This document shows positions 38,348 through 47,675 of a stretch of 64,000 nt of DNA, one piece after another; positions within the stretch are counted from its first letter, which is position 1, and each line of letters begins with the position of its first letter. The notes beneath the pieces were generated by a model that was not told the origin of the DNA, made no database searches, and was given only the letters and a program-made list of their open reading frames with translations. This DNA comes from an uncultured beta proteobacterium (lineage in GTDB: Bacteria; Pseudomonadota; Gammaproteobacteria; Burkholderiales; Burkholderiaceae_C), in contig CAIQOO010000101.1 in NCBI GenBank assembly GCA_903873485.1, positions 1-64,000 on the forward strand, read 5' to 3'. Position numbers and translations under genes: made by a program.

Positions 38348-40564
38348 TCAATGACGCGAACGGCGAACCAGAGCCCCAGTGTCCAGAATCAGCGCCACCT
38401 TGCCATCCCCCAGAATAGTGGCACCAGATACATTGGGAACTTTTCGGTAATTTGATTCAAGATTTTTGACAACCACCTGTTGCTGGCCCAAAAGTTCGTC
38501 CACCAACAATACTACCCGGCTACCTTCTGCCTCAATCACCACCATAATGTCGCTGGTTTTTTCGGCATCGTACCTTGGAACCTGAAAAACTTTTTCCAGT
38601 TCGATCACCGGCATATATTCATCGCGCACTTTCACCAATTGTGCACCCTGCCCGACAGTACTGACTGCGTCAGATTTCACCTGAAACGACTCGACTACAG
38701 ACGACAACGGCAATATATATACTTCATTGCCAACACCGACCGACATTCCGTCCATGATCGCAAGTGTCAATGGCAGACGGACCGACACTTTCATGCCGTA
38801 CCCCTCAGATGAATCAATCTCGACGGTACCATTCAAAGACGTTATGTTGCGCTTGACAACATCCATCCCAACCCCGCGTCCCGACACATCAGTCACAACC
38901 TCGGCGGTTGAAAAACCTGGCGCAAATATTAGTTGCCAAACCTCGGAATCCGTCATTTGATCAGACACATCAAGGCCACGCTCACGGGCTTTGGCCAATA
39001 TTCTTTCTCGGGACATGCCTCGACCATCATCACGCACTTCGATCACGATTGAGCCACCCTGATGCGCTGCGGACAGCGTGATCGTTCCGGTTTCGGACTT
39101 TCCTGCCCGTACCCGGTCAGCGGGCATTTCAATCCCGTGATCGCAACTGTTACGCACCAAATGCGTCAAAGGATCGGTAATTTTCTCAACCAATCCTTTG
39201 TCTAGCTCGGTGGCCTCCCCTTGTGTCAAAAAATCCACCTTTTTACCGAGTTTCCCGGCAAGATCCCGCAACATTCTCGGAAATCGGCTGAATACGATGG
39301 ACATCGGTATCATGCGAATCGACATCACCGACTCTTGCAAATCTCTGGTATTCCTGTCCAAATCAGTCAAGCCGGTCAGCAACTGTTGATATACCGCCGG
39401 ATCAAGAGCACGGCTATTTTGAGCCAGCATGGCTTGCGTAATCACCAATTCCCCCACCAGATTGATCAATTGATCCACTTTGCTGATGGCAACGCGTATC
39501 GTCGCCGCTTCAGGTTGGGAATTCGCCGCAGTTGCCGACTTTGTATTGTTTCTGGCAGATTTGACGACTGCATCGTCACCGATTGCAGCAGTTGATGGAA
39601 GAAGCGCCGCAGCATGCGCTTCTGGTGCGCCAGGTGCCCCATCAAAAAAGCCAAAACTGGCGGACGTTTGTTGTGCTGGCAGAGAAGTTTCTTTGTTGTT
39701 TTCGGCAGCATTCACTGCCGCCAGACTTTGATTTGCAGTGGACCTGCCACTGCTGGCCTCTGTCAATTTCGGCGTGCTTGAAAAGTCTTTGATGACGACC
39801 TGCTCGCGTGCTACATGAAATGCAAACAAATCCAGCAAATCATCATTTGACGAAGTGGTTTCTACCTGAAAAACGCGCGACTTGGGGTCAGCGCTGGTCA
39901 GCGCCCGGATTACCCCCAAACCTGCAATATCCCGAAAAAGCTCCTCAATCGCATCCGCTTGCTCGGGATTGTCAAGGTTGCTGATAATCACCTGAAGGTT
40001 GCGCTGATCGTTTGGAACGGCCTCTTGCCGACGAACTTCCGGCACAACGATTTGCTGAACTTCAACCGGCTTTGGCTGCTGCCTGGCTTCAACCGGCTCT
40101 GCCTTCAAACGCGCGGGAGCCGCCGCCTGAGGGACCAAACCACCTGAAACCAGTGCCCTGATTCTCCTGACAAGCTCTCCTGTCGGAGTCGCAACGCCTT
40201 CATCGCCGGATTGATGCCGCGCCAGCAAACTGCGCGATGCATCGGCAGACTCCAGCAATACATCGACCATCGCGGAGGTTGGTTGCAGTTCATGCCGACG
40301 CAGGCGATCCAGCAGCGACTCCATCTGGTGTGTCAACTCGGCCACGTCAGAGAAGCCGAATGTAGCGGCCCCACCTTTGACCGAATGTGCACAACGGAAA
40401 ACACCATTCAACTCCTCATCGTCTGCGGTTTCCAGATTCAAATTGAGCAGCATTTGCTCCATCAAATCAAGGTTTTCGCCTGCTTCCTCAAAAAAAATCT
40501 GATAAAACTGGCTCAGATCAAAGTCCGCGCCTGAACCGCCAGTTTCATGATGCACTTCAGCCAT
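38348..40564 (-). CDS. cheA: chemotaxis histidine kinase CheA
   Basis: HPt domain (CAHSVKGGAATFGF), dimerisation/ATPase (DPLTHLVRNSCDHGIE), CheW-like C-terminus. Confidence 0.97.
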   Translation of the reverse strand: MAEVHHETGGSGADFDLSQFYQIFFEEAGENLDLMEQMLLNLNLETADDEELNGVFRCAHSVKGGAATFGFSDVAELTHQMESLLDRLRRHELQPTSAMVDVLLESADASRSLLARHQSGDEGVATPTGELVRRIRALVSGGLVPQAAAPARLKAEPVEARQQPKPVEVQQIVVPEVRRQEAVPNDQRNLQVIISNLDNPEQADAIEELFRDIAGLGVIRALTSADPKSRVFQVETTSSNDDLLDLFAFHVAREQVVIKDFSSTPKLTEASSGRSTANQSLAAVNAAENNKETSLPAQQTSASFGFFDGAPGAPEAHAAALLPSTAAIGDDAVVKSARNNTKSATAANSQPEAATIRVAISKVDQLINLVGELVITQAMLAQNSRALDPAVYQQLLTGLTDLDRNTRDLQESVMSIRMIPMSIVFSRFPRMLRDLAGKLGKKVDFLTQGEATELDKGLVEKITDPLTHLVRNSCDHGIEMPADRVRAGKSETGTITLSAAHQGGSIVIEVRDDGRGMSRERILAKARERGLDVSDQMTDSEVWQLIFAPGFSTAEVVTDVSGRGVGMDVVKRNITSLNGTVEIDSSEGYGMKVSVRLPLTLAIMDGMSVGVGNEVYILPLSSVVESFQVKSDAVSTVGQGAQLVKVRDEYMPVIELEKVFQVPRYDAEKTSDIMVVIEAEGSRVVLLVDELLGQQQVVVKNLESNYRKVPNVSGATILGDGKVALILDTGALVRRSRH

Positions 40565-40612
40565 GAAATTCTCCTGAATTGAATTCTTGTGGTTTTCGCA
40601 AAAAAACGCTCG

Positions 40613-40975
40613 TTACTTGATCACCTTTTTGATGACCTCCAGCAATCGCGCCGGGTCAAAGGGCTTTACCAGCCAGCCCGTCGCACCTGCAGCACGACCA
40701 GCCTGCTTCATCAGGTCACTCGACTCGGTTGTCAGCATCAAAATCGGTATCGTCTTGAACTCCGGACTTTCGCGCAATTTCCGGGTCAGACCCAGTCCAT
40801 CAAGTCGCGGCATATTTTGATCGGTCAAAACAAGATCAAAGCTTTGTTCCTGTGCCTTTTCAATCGCATCGATACCATCAATTGCTTCAACCACCTGATA
40901 GCCTGCCCCCACCAGCGTAAATGACACCATCTTGCGCATGGATGGCGAATCATCGACAGTAAGAATGACAGGCAT
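40613..40975 (-). CDS. cheY: chemotaxis response regulator CheY
   Basis: single REC domain MPVILTVDDSPSMRKMVSFTL; LVLTDQNMPRLDGL. Confidence 0.96.
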   Translation of the reverse strand: MPVILTVDDSPSMRKMVSFTLVGAGYQVVEAIDGIDAIEKAQEQSFDLVLTDQNMPRLDGLGLTRKLRESPEFKTIPILMLTTESSDLMKQAGRAAGATGWLVKPFDPARLLEVIKKVIK

Positions 40976-41012
40976 GAATAACTCCGACTATTTCAACCAA
41001 AAACCATGACAA

Positions 41013-41459
41013 TTAAAAAAGCTCTATTGAACCGGCTTGCATTTCATCTTGGGTGACAGGATTTGGACGGTCCGGAACCTCTTCAACAAATGGCACCGCC
41101 TCACCGTCCTCCGGCCCCATGGCATCTGCCGCCAGCCGATACGCGCACCCCTGCAGCACCCGGGATGTATGCACAATCAGTTGTGAAGCCATGTCCTGGA
41201 ATTGCAACTCGGTCACTGCAGAATGCAGCGCAACCCGCACCTGGCGCAATTCGTCCAGATCAGACAGCGCCGGTGAAGCCAGGTTTTCACTCGCCGCAGT
41301 GAATCGCTGCATTAAATTTTCCATGGTATGCGCCAGCAAACGATCCAATCGATTCAAATCATGCACAACCACCAGCAACGAGTCCTGCACTTCTGCAACC
41401 AACATGACCGGCAACTTGACGGTCGGCGTTGAAAATAGTGGCTCGATAGGCATGCGCAT
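41013..41459 (-). CDS. CheZ-like chemotaxis protein (putative CheY phosphatase)
   Basis: VTELQFQDMASQLIVHTSRVL resembles the CheZ catalytic QDxxxQ helix; immediately upstream of cheY on the same strand; start uncertain. Confidence 0.55.
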   Translation of the reverse strand: MRMPIEPLFSTPTVKLPVMLVAEVQDSLLVVVHDLNRLDRLLAHTMENLMQRFTAASENLASPALSDLDELRQVRVALHSAVTELQFQDMASQLIVHTSRVLQGCAYRLAADAMGPEDGEAVPFVEEVPDRPNPVTQDEMQAGSIELF

Positions 41460-41526
41460 CCAACTCTCTGCTAAGTACACCGCAAGGCAAACCATTCCGG
41501 TTCGATGAACGATCATAGCGCCAATC

Positions 41527-42660
41527 ATGACAAACCAAGACCAAACACCCTCTCCTTTGTGCATTTTGCATCTGGAAGACTCCGAACAAGACCATCTGCT
41601 CATCCAGCGCGAGTTGTCCAGATCGGGCGAGCCAGTGGAAGTCAAACGGGTTGAGACCCTGGACTGTTTTGCCAACGCACTGGCCCAGGCGCATTTCAAC
41701 CTGGTTCTGGCAGATTACCGGCTGGCAGGCTTTACCGCGCTGGATGCCTGGCAACTGATGCAGGAAAGAAAAATCCAGCTCCCATTTATCCTGCTGTCTG
41801 GGGCGATTGGAGAAACTGCAGCGGTTCAAGCCATCAAGGCCGGAATCAGCGATTATTTGCCCAAATCCGACTTGGGCAAACTCCGGCACGTGATACAGCG
41901 TGCCATTGAAATACACAAAATCCTGCGTGCCAAGGAACGAGCCGATTTCGAGCTGGTTCAATCGGAAAAAAGACTGGCCAGTTTTGCGCAGCACCTGCAA
42001 GCCACCATTGAGCAAGAACGTGCCTCGATAGCCCGGGAGATTCATGATGATATTGGCGGCTCCCTGGCGGCCATCCGTTTTGACCTCTCCTGGATTGAAC
42101 GTCATACCGCCGATCAGGCAACCCTGTCGCACATCGCGGCCGCCACTGAAATGCTTGCGCACGCGGTTGAAGCCAGCCAGCGCATCATGATGAATTTGCG
42201 CCCTGCCATTCTGGACCAGGGGCTGGTCGCGGCAATTTACTGGCTGGCGGGCGACTTCATCAAACGAACCAGGATTGAAACCATCATCCGCGCTCCTGAG
42301 CAAATTGGAAACCTGCCAAAGCCGGTTCAATTGGTGGCGTACCGAACAGCACAGGAGGCATTGACCAACATCGCAAAACACGCCCAATGCACATTGGTCA
42401 AGATTGATCTTTCCGGTGATGAAGATGTTCTGACCATGGAGATATCAGACAATGGCTTGGGAGCCAGCAATTTTGATTTATCCAAACCCCAGAGTTTTGG
42501 CATTCGTGGCTTGAAGGAGCGTGCCAAAACCGTCGGCGGCTGGATCGATGTCAGTTCCCGTACCGGTGCCGGCATGGCGATCACCCTGTCTGTTCCCTTG
42601 ACAGACGCAGAAAAAATACAACAGGAGCAACAGCGACATGATCCGAGTAATTTTGTGTGA
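41527..42660 (+). CDS. hybrid REC + HisKA_3-type sensor histidine kinase
   Basis: N-terminal REC (ILHLEDSEQDHLLIQREL...NLVLADYRLAGF), IAREIHDDIGGSLAAIRFDLSW, ATPase (ISDNGLGASNF...GIRGLKERAKTVGG). Confidence 0.92.
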   Translation: MTNQDQTPSPLCILHLEDSEQDHLLIQRELSRSGEPVEVKRVETLDCFANALAQAHFNLVLADYRLAGFTALDAWQLMQERKIQLPFILLSGAIGETAAVQAIKAGISDYLPKSDLGKLRHVIQRAIEIHKILRAKERADFELVQSEKRLASFAQHLQATIEQERASIAREIHDDIGGSLAAIRFDLSWIERHTADQATLSHIAAATEMLAHAVEASQRIMMNLRPAILDQGLVAAIYWLAGDFIKRTRIETIIRAPEQIGNLPKPVQLVAYRTAQEALTNIAKHAQCTLVKIDLSGDEDVLTMEISDNGLGASNFDLSKPQSFGIRGLKERAKTVGGWIDVSSRTGAGMAITLSVPLTDAEKIQQEQQRHDPSNFV

Positions 42661-43267
42661 TGACCATGCCATGATCAGACGTGGCATCCGGGACACCTTG
42701 GCAGAGGCGGTTGACATTCAGGTGACCGGCGAAGCAGGCAGCTACGCGGAGGTGCGCGAGGCCTTTCGGCTCCATCCCTGCGATGTGCTCCTGCTCGATA
42801 TCAATCTTCCTGGACGTGGCGGGCTTGAGGTTTTGGCCAGTCTGCGCGAGGCCGACTCGCCGATTAAAGTCCTGATGGTGTCGATGTACCCCGAAGATCA
42901 ATACGCCATACGCTGCCTGAAGGCCGGCGCGCAGGGCTACCTGAACAAAGCCGGTGACCCGGCAGATTTGATCACCGCTGTTCGCACCGTCGCCCAAGGC
43001 AAAAAATTCATCTCCCCGGCAGTGGCTCAAATGCTGGTCGAGAACCTCAACACGCCCGAGAACACCAGCTTGCACGCCAGCCTATCCGAGCGCGAACTGC
43101 AAACATTGCTGAAAATTGCCTCTGGCAAGCGGCTCTCGGACATCGCGCAGGAGTTGATGCTTAGCCCAAAAACGGTCAGCGTGTACCGCTCCCGCGTATT
43201 GGAAAAGCTCAAACTGGCCAACAACTCAGAGTTGACCGTCTATGCCATCCGCAACGGATTGGTCTGA
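42638..43267 (+). CDS. NarL/LuxR-family response regulator
   Basis: MIRVILCDDHAMIRRGIRDTL; LSERELQTLLKIASGKRLSDIAQELMLSPKTVSVYRSRVLEKL. Confidence 0.95.
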   Translation: MIRVILCDDHAMIRRGIRDTLAEAVDIQVTGEAGSYAEVREAFRLHPCDVLLLDINLPGRGGLEVLASLREADSPIKVLMVSMYPEDQYAIRCLKAGAQGYLNKAGDPADLITAVRTVAQGKKFISPAVAQMLVENLNTPENTSLHASLSERELQTLLKIASGKRLSDIAQELMLSPKTVSVYRSRVLEKLKLANNSELTVYAIRNGLV

Positions 43268-43330
43268 GGCCAGACCCCAATCGGGCTGGCATCCCTGGGC
43301 GAATCAGGAAGTCTCAAGGTATCGCCTGCT

Positions 43331-44098
43331 TCAGATGGCGGCAAAAATGTCAATTGCGCGCGTCATCAAAGCCAAAAAAGGCTGATCCAGCATCGGCAGT
43401 GTGGTCGCCATGCCCACCAGGCCCACCGTCAGGGTGATCGGAAATCCGATGGCGTAAATGTTCATCTGGGGAGCCACGCGCGAAACAATGCCCAAGGCCA
43501 GATTGGCAAACATCAGCATGCCAACCATCGGCAGCGCCATCCAGAGTCCGCTGGCAAATAGATCTGCCCCCAGATTGAGGACTTTCATTTGTTTCACCGC
43601 CGTCAGGAAGTTCTGGTCAACCGGGAACGATTTGAAACTGTTGATGACGGTCATCAGCACCAGGAAATGGCCGTTCATGACGATGAACATGAAAATGGCC
43701 ATTTGCCCAAAAAACCGCGCGACCGCACTGGACTGGGTATTAAAAGAAGGGTCGAAGAATGAGGCAAAACTCAAACCCATCTGAAACCCGACCACTTCGC
43801 CGGCCAATTCCACCGCCGCAAAAACCAGCCGAATGGCAAAACCGATGGCCAGCCCAACACCCACTTGCTGCATCACCGCGCCGATGGCGCCCGGGCTGGT
43901 CATGCTGATGACCGGCTGCTGTCCCAAAGCCGGCTGCGCTGCCAGCGCGATGAAAAAGGCCAGCGCGATGCGCGCACGAACCGGAAAAGCCTTTGACGAA
44001 AAAACCGGTGCCGAGGTAAACACCGCAAGCGTTCGCAAAAATGGCCAGATCACCGGCGACAGCCAGGCCATCAAATCGACTTCAGACAGGGTGATCAC
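43331..44098 (-). CDS. fliR: flagellar export protein FliR
   Basis: MGLSFASFFDPSFNTQSSAVARFFGQMAIFMF; follows fliQ. Confidence 0.95.
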   Translation of the reverse strand: MITLSEVDLMAWLSPVIWPFLRTLAVFTSAPVFSSKAFPVRARIALAFFIALAAQPALGQQPVISMTSPGAIGAVMQQVGVGLAIGFAIRLVFAAVELAGEVVGFQMGLSFASFFDPSFNTQSSAVARFFGQMAIFMFIVMNGHFLVLMTVINSFKSFPVDQNFLTAVKQMKVLNLGADLFASGLWMALPMVGMLMFANLALGIVSRVAPQMNIYAIGFPITLTVGLVGMATTLPMLDQPFLALMTRAIDIFAAI

Positions 44099-44119
44099 AA
44101 CATTGTCCGGCTTGCCGAT

Positions 44120-44389
44120 TTACATCACCGCTGCCGGTATCGCCTCGATGGTGCGCCGGATGTATTCCACCAGCATATTCAGCATCCACGGCCCAGCCAG
44201 CGCAAACACTGCCATGGCAGCGATGAGCTTGGGAACGAAAGCCAGCGTTGCCTCGTTGATTTGCGTCACCGCCTGAAACAGGCTGACGATCAGGCCGACC
44301 ACCAGCACGATGCCCAGCACCGGTGCCGACACCATCAGCATCATCCACAGAGCCTCTTGCCCCATCGCCAAAACCAGTTGCGCATTCAT
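44120..44389 (-). CDS. fliQ: flagellar export protein FliQ
   Basis: 89 aa; PVLGIVLVVGLIVSLFQAVTQINEATLAFVPKL. Confidence 0.97.
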   Translation of the reverse strand: MNAQLVLAMGQEALWMMLMVSAPVLGIVLVVGLIVSLFQAVTQINEATLAFVPKLIAAMAVFALAGPWMLNMLVEYIRRTIEAIPAAVM

Positions 44390-44402
44390 GTTTGCAGCTT
44401 GA

Positions 44403-45176
44403 TCAAGTTACAAAGCTGGCAGCCAGCGAGCCGATCAACAGGTTCCAGCCATCGGCGAGTACAAAAATCATCAGCTTGAACGGCAACGCCACCAGCACCG
44501 GCGACAGCATCATCATGCCCAGCGACATCAGTACGCTGGCGACCACAATGTCAATCACCAAAAATGGAATAAAGATCATGAAGCCGATTTGAAAAGCTGA
44601 TTTCAGCTCACTGATCACAAAGGCTGGCACCAGCACGCGAATTGGCGCGGTGCCGGCATCGGTTGCCGGATCAAGTTTGGCCAGCTTGACAAACAAGGCC
44701 AGATCCGACTGGCGGGTCTGTTTGCTCATGAAGGCGCGCATTGGCGCTTCTGCCTTGACCAGCGCCTGCTCAAAAGGCAGGGCATTGGTGCTGTAGGGCA
44801 AATAAGCATCGCTATAAACCTTGTCCAGTGTTGGTCCCATCACAAACACTGTCAGAAACAGCGACAAGCCGACCACCACCTGGTTCGGCGGGGCCGATTG
44901 CGTGCCGATCGCCTGGCGCAGCAAGGACAGCACAATCACGATGCGGGTAAAGCCGGTCATCATCAGCAGCACTGCCGGCAAAAATGACAGTGCGGTAAAA
45001 AACAGCAGGGTCTGTATCGGCACCGAAAAACTCACACTTGAAGGCCCGCTACCCATTAACAGCGGCAGTTGTGCGCTGGTTTGCGCCATGGCCGCCCAAG
45101 ACAGAGCCAGCAGCAGGCCAGCCAGTGCCAGCTTGGCGGTGAATGCTGCGATGCCTGTCGGCATGGCCCGTTTCAT
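44403..45176 (-). CDS. fliP: flagellar export protein FliP
   Basis: TGFTRIVIVLSLLRQAIGTQSAPPNQVVVGLSLFLTVFVMGP. Confidence 0.97.
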   Translation of the reverse strand: MKRAMPTGIAAFTAKLALAGLLLALSWAAMAQTSAQLPLLMGSGPSSVSFSVPIQTLLFFTALSFLPAVLLMMTGFTRIVIVLSLLRQAIGTQSAPPNQVVVGLSLFLTVFVMGPTLDKVYSDAYLPYSTNALPFEQALVKAEAPMRAFMSKQTRQSDLALFVKLAKLDPATDAGTAPIRVLVPAFVISELKSAFQIGFMIFIPFLVIDIVVASVLMSLGMMMLSPVLVALPFKLMIFVLADGWNLLIGSLAASFVT

Positions 45177-45523
45177 GGCCGATAGCCTTGCGTCACAACA
45201 GCAGGCGATTGATTTTCGGCATGCACGGGTATCCTGAAGTCGTCAGCAGCGCCGGATACGTTTGGCGGCAGCGTCAGGCTGTGCAGGCAATTGATGGTCT
45301 GTGCCGTGACGCCCAGCGTCAGCCAGACCCGCGCATTCTCTGGCCCGACTTCAACCGTCACCACCCGCTGATGCGGCCCAACAGCCACAGCAGAGACAAT
45401 CCGCGTGGCAGCCGGAGTGCCGGCAAAACCCGTACCCATGCGGCGTTGCAGCCATTTCAGCCCCAGGGGAATCATGGCCAGCACCAGCACCACCAAAAAA
45501 ACCGGCACCCAGGCAGAAGACAT
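45173..45523 (-). CDS. fliO: flagellar export protein FliO
   Basis: N-terminal TM, RIVSAVAVGPHQRVVTVEVG; between fliN and fliP. Confidence 0.88.
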   Translation of the reverse strand: MSSAWVPVFLVVLVLAMIPLGLKWLQRRMGTGFAGTPAATRIVSAVAVGPHQRVVTVEVGPENARVWLTLGVTAQTINCLHSLTLPPNVSGAADDFRIPVHAENQSPAVVTQGYRP

Positions 45524-45530
45524 GGCGCAA

Positions 45531-45965
45531 TCACCCCTTGCTGACGCGGCGCAATCGCTCGGACGGGGTCACCACATCGGTCAAGCGGATGCCAAACTTA
45601 TCATTGACCACCACCACCTCGCCTTGCGCGATCAGATAGCCGTTAACCAGCACATCCATCGGCTCGCCTGCCAGGGCATCGAGTTCAACCACCGAACCCT
45701 GGCCAAGTTGCAAAATATGCTTGATGGGCACTTTGGTGCGCCCCAGCTCGACCGACAGCAACACCGGAATGTCCAGCACACGATTGATGTCATTGATCTG
45801 CGCGTCATTGCCGCCCATGCCGGATGAGTATCCGCGCTGCGAATCGCCCGTCAAAACCCCGCCGGGTTCAGGGGCGCTGGGAGTTTCGGCACTTTTTTGC
45901 TCCAGCAAGGCCTCAGCCCAGTCTGCCAGGCCATCGTCTTCCGGTGCTTGTTCATCAATTGCCAT
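45531..45965 (-). CDS. fliN: flagellar motor switch protein FliN
   Basis: DIPVLLSVELGRTKVPIKHILQLGQGSVVELDALAGEPMDVLVNGYLIAQGEVVVVNDKFGIRLTD. Confidence 0.97.
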   Translation of the reverse strand: MAIDEQAPEDDGLADWAEALLEQKSAETPSAPEPGGVLTGDSQRGYSSGMGGNDAQINDINRVLDIPVLLSVELGRTKVPIKHILQLGQGSVVELDALAGEPMDVLVNGYLIAQGEVVVVNDKFGIRLTDVVTPSERLRRVSKG

Positions 45966-46959
45966 GTCGTTCACCTTTCCAGTTGAGGTCATTGTTCCTC
46001 AGGCAGCGCTCGATCTTGAGCGCATACTTGGCGTTGTGGGTGCCGTATTGGCACTCAAAAATAGGCACGCCATCGACCGTGGCCTGCACCCGGGGCTGAC
46101 GATCCAGTTCGATGAAGTCGCCTGGTTTCATGGCCAGCAGTTGTTCTATGGTTGCATCGGCATGGGCCAGTTCGGCCACCAGCACCACCTGTGCTGCCTG
46201 AATTTCCTGTGTCAGCACATTCACCCAGCGCCGATCAACCTCGATCGAATCCCCCTGGGTGGAGGAATACAACACATCCCGAATCGGCTCCAGCGTGGCA
46301 TAAGGAAAGCAAAAGTGAATCGCACCGGTGATCTCGCCGATTTCGAGCTGAAACGAAGTCGATACCACGATCTCGCTCGGCGTGGCGATATTGGCAAACT
46401 GCGGCTGCATCTCGGAGCGCTGGTAATCGAGTTCCAGCGGATAAATACCAACCCAGGCTTTCTTGTACTCGTCGGTGATCACGTCAACCAGCCGGTTGAT
46501 GACGCGCTGTTCGGTGGCTGAAAAATCCCGTCCCTCGATGCGGGTCTGGAATTTTCCGATGCCGCCATACAAAGATTCGATCACGCCAAAAACCAGCGCC
46601 GGCTCACACACAATCATGCCACTGCCGCGCAGCGGCCGAATCGCCACGATATTGAAGTTGGTCGGCACCGCCAGTTCGCGCAAAAAAGCGCTGTAGCGCT
46701 GTACCGTGACCGGTCCGACCGAAATTTCCGGGCTTCTGCGGATGAAGTTGAACAGGCCGACCCGCAAATTGCGGGCAAAACGCTCGTTGACGATTTCCAT
46801 CGTGGGCATGCGCCCGCGAACAATCCGCTCCTGACTTGAAATGTTGTAGAGACGGACTTCACCACTCTCGACCACCTCTTCAGCGAGCTTCTGGCTTTCC
46901 CCTGTGACCCCTTCGAGCAGGGCATCGACCTCTTCTTGGGATAAAAACGATTCACTCAT
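45955..46959 (-). CDS. fliM: flagellar motor switch protein FliM
   Basis: MSESFLSQEEVDALLEGVTGE; RIVRGRMPTMEIVNERFARNLR. Confidence 0.97.
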   Translation of the reverse strand: MSESFLSQEEVDALLEGVTGESQKLAEEVVESGEVRLYNISSQERIVRGRMPTMEIVNERFARNLRVGLFNFIRRSPEISVGPVTVQRYSAFLRELAVPTNFNIVAIRPLRGSGMIVCEPALVFGVIESLYGGIGKFQTRIEGRDFSATEQRVINRLVDVITDEYKKAWVGIYPLELDYQRSEMQPQFANIATPSEIVVSTSFQLEIGEITGAIHFCFPYATLEPIRDVLYSSTQGDSIEVDRRWVNVLTQEIQAAQVVLVAELAHADATIEQLLAMKPGDFIELDRQPRVQATVDGVPIFECQYGTHNAKYALKIERCLRNNDLNWKGERHGN

Positions 46960-46977
46960 GGCAGGCCCAGCGCCAAC

Positions 46978-47565
46978 TCATTGAACAATCAGGCTCGAAA
47001 ACAAGACATCAACCACCGGGTATTGCACGGTGACTTTCTTTTTTGGCTTTTTCTTCGGCGCAGCGGTTTCGTCCTCCGGTGCCGGATCACCGCCAAACGG
47101 CACCGATGCCTCGCGCAAAATGTCTTCGATCAGCTTATGCTTGCCTTCAGGCGACAACAGGTTTTCGGAAGTGCGTTGCGACAGCAGCATCAGCACACCG
47201 CTTCTGATGGTCGGCATGAAAGCCTTGACAGAATCAGCCGCCTTGGCATCACGAACTTCCAGCGTGATGCCCACCTGCGCCACCCGTTCACCACCCGGGT
47301 CGGCCAGATTGACCACCATGTTATCCATCGGCAAATAAACCGGGGGGGTCTTGGCTCCGCCATGATCAGGAGCCGCATGGGCAGCGGCAGCCGGCTCGCC
47401 GCCTTCTTCTTCGGCCGCAGCGGCTGCGGCACGCTGCTTGCTGATAAAGAGAAATGCCCCGCCGCCCAACACCAGCAGCAGCACGACAGCCACGATGATG
47501 ATCAGCATCTTTTTGCTCTTGGCAGGTGCCTGGGCTGTTTCGGCCGCTGCGGGTTTGGTAGCCAC
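46978..47565 (-). CDS. fliL: flagellar basal body-associated protein FliL
   Basis: single TM plus FliL domain; precedes fliM. Confidence 0.94.
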   Translation of the reverse strand: MATKPAAAETAQAPAKSKKMLIIIVAVVLLLVLGGGAFLFISKQRAAAAAAEEEGGEPAAAAHAAPDHGGAKTPPVYLPMDNMVVNLADPGGERVAQVGITLEVRDAKAADSVKAFMPTIRSGVLMLLSQRTSENLLSPEGKHKLIEDILREASVPFGGDPAPEDETAAPKKKPKKKVTVQYPVVDVLFSSLIVQ

Positions 47566-47675
47566 TGTTTGTCCTTTGGTATCTTGGTTAGCGTAGATTA
47601 TTGAGCATGCCTGCAGGTCCGACGGGTCGATCTGCTGTCCAAAAGCATGGCAACTGCGCTGCTTGCGAGTCTAAA

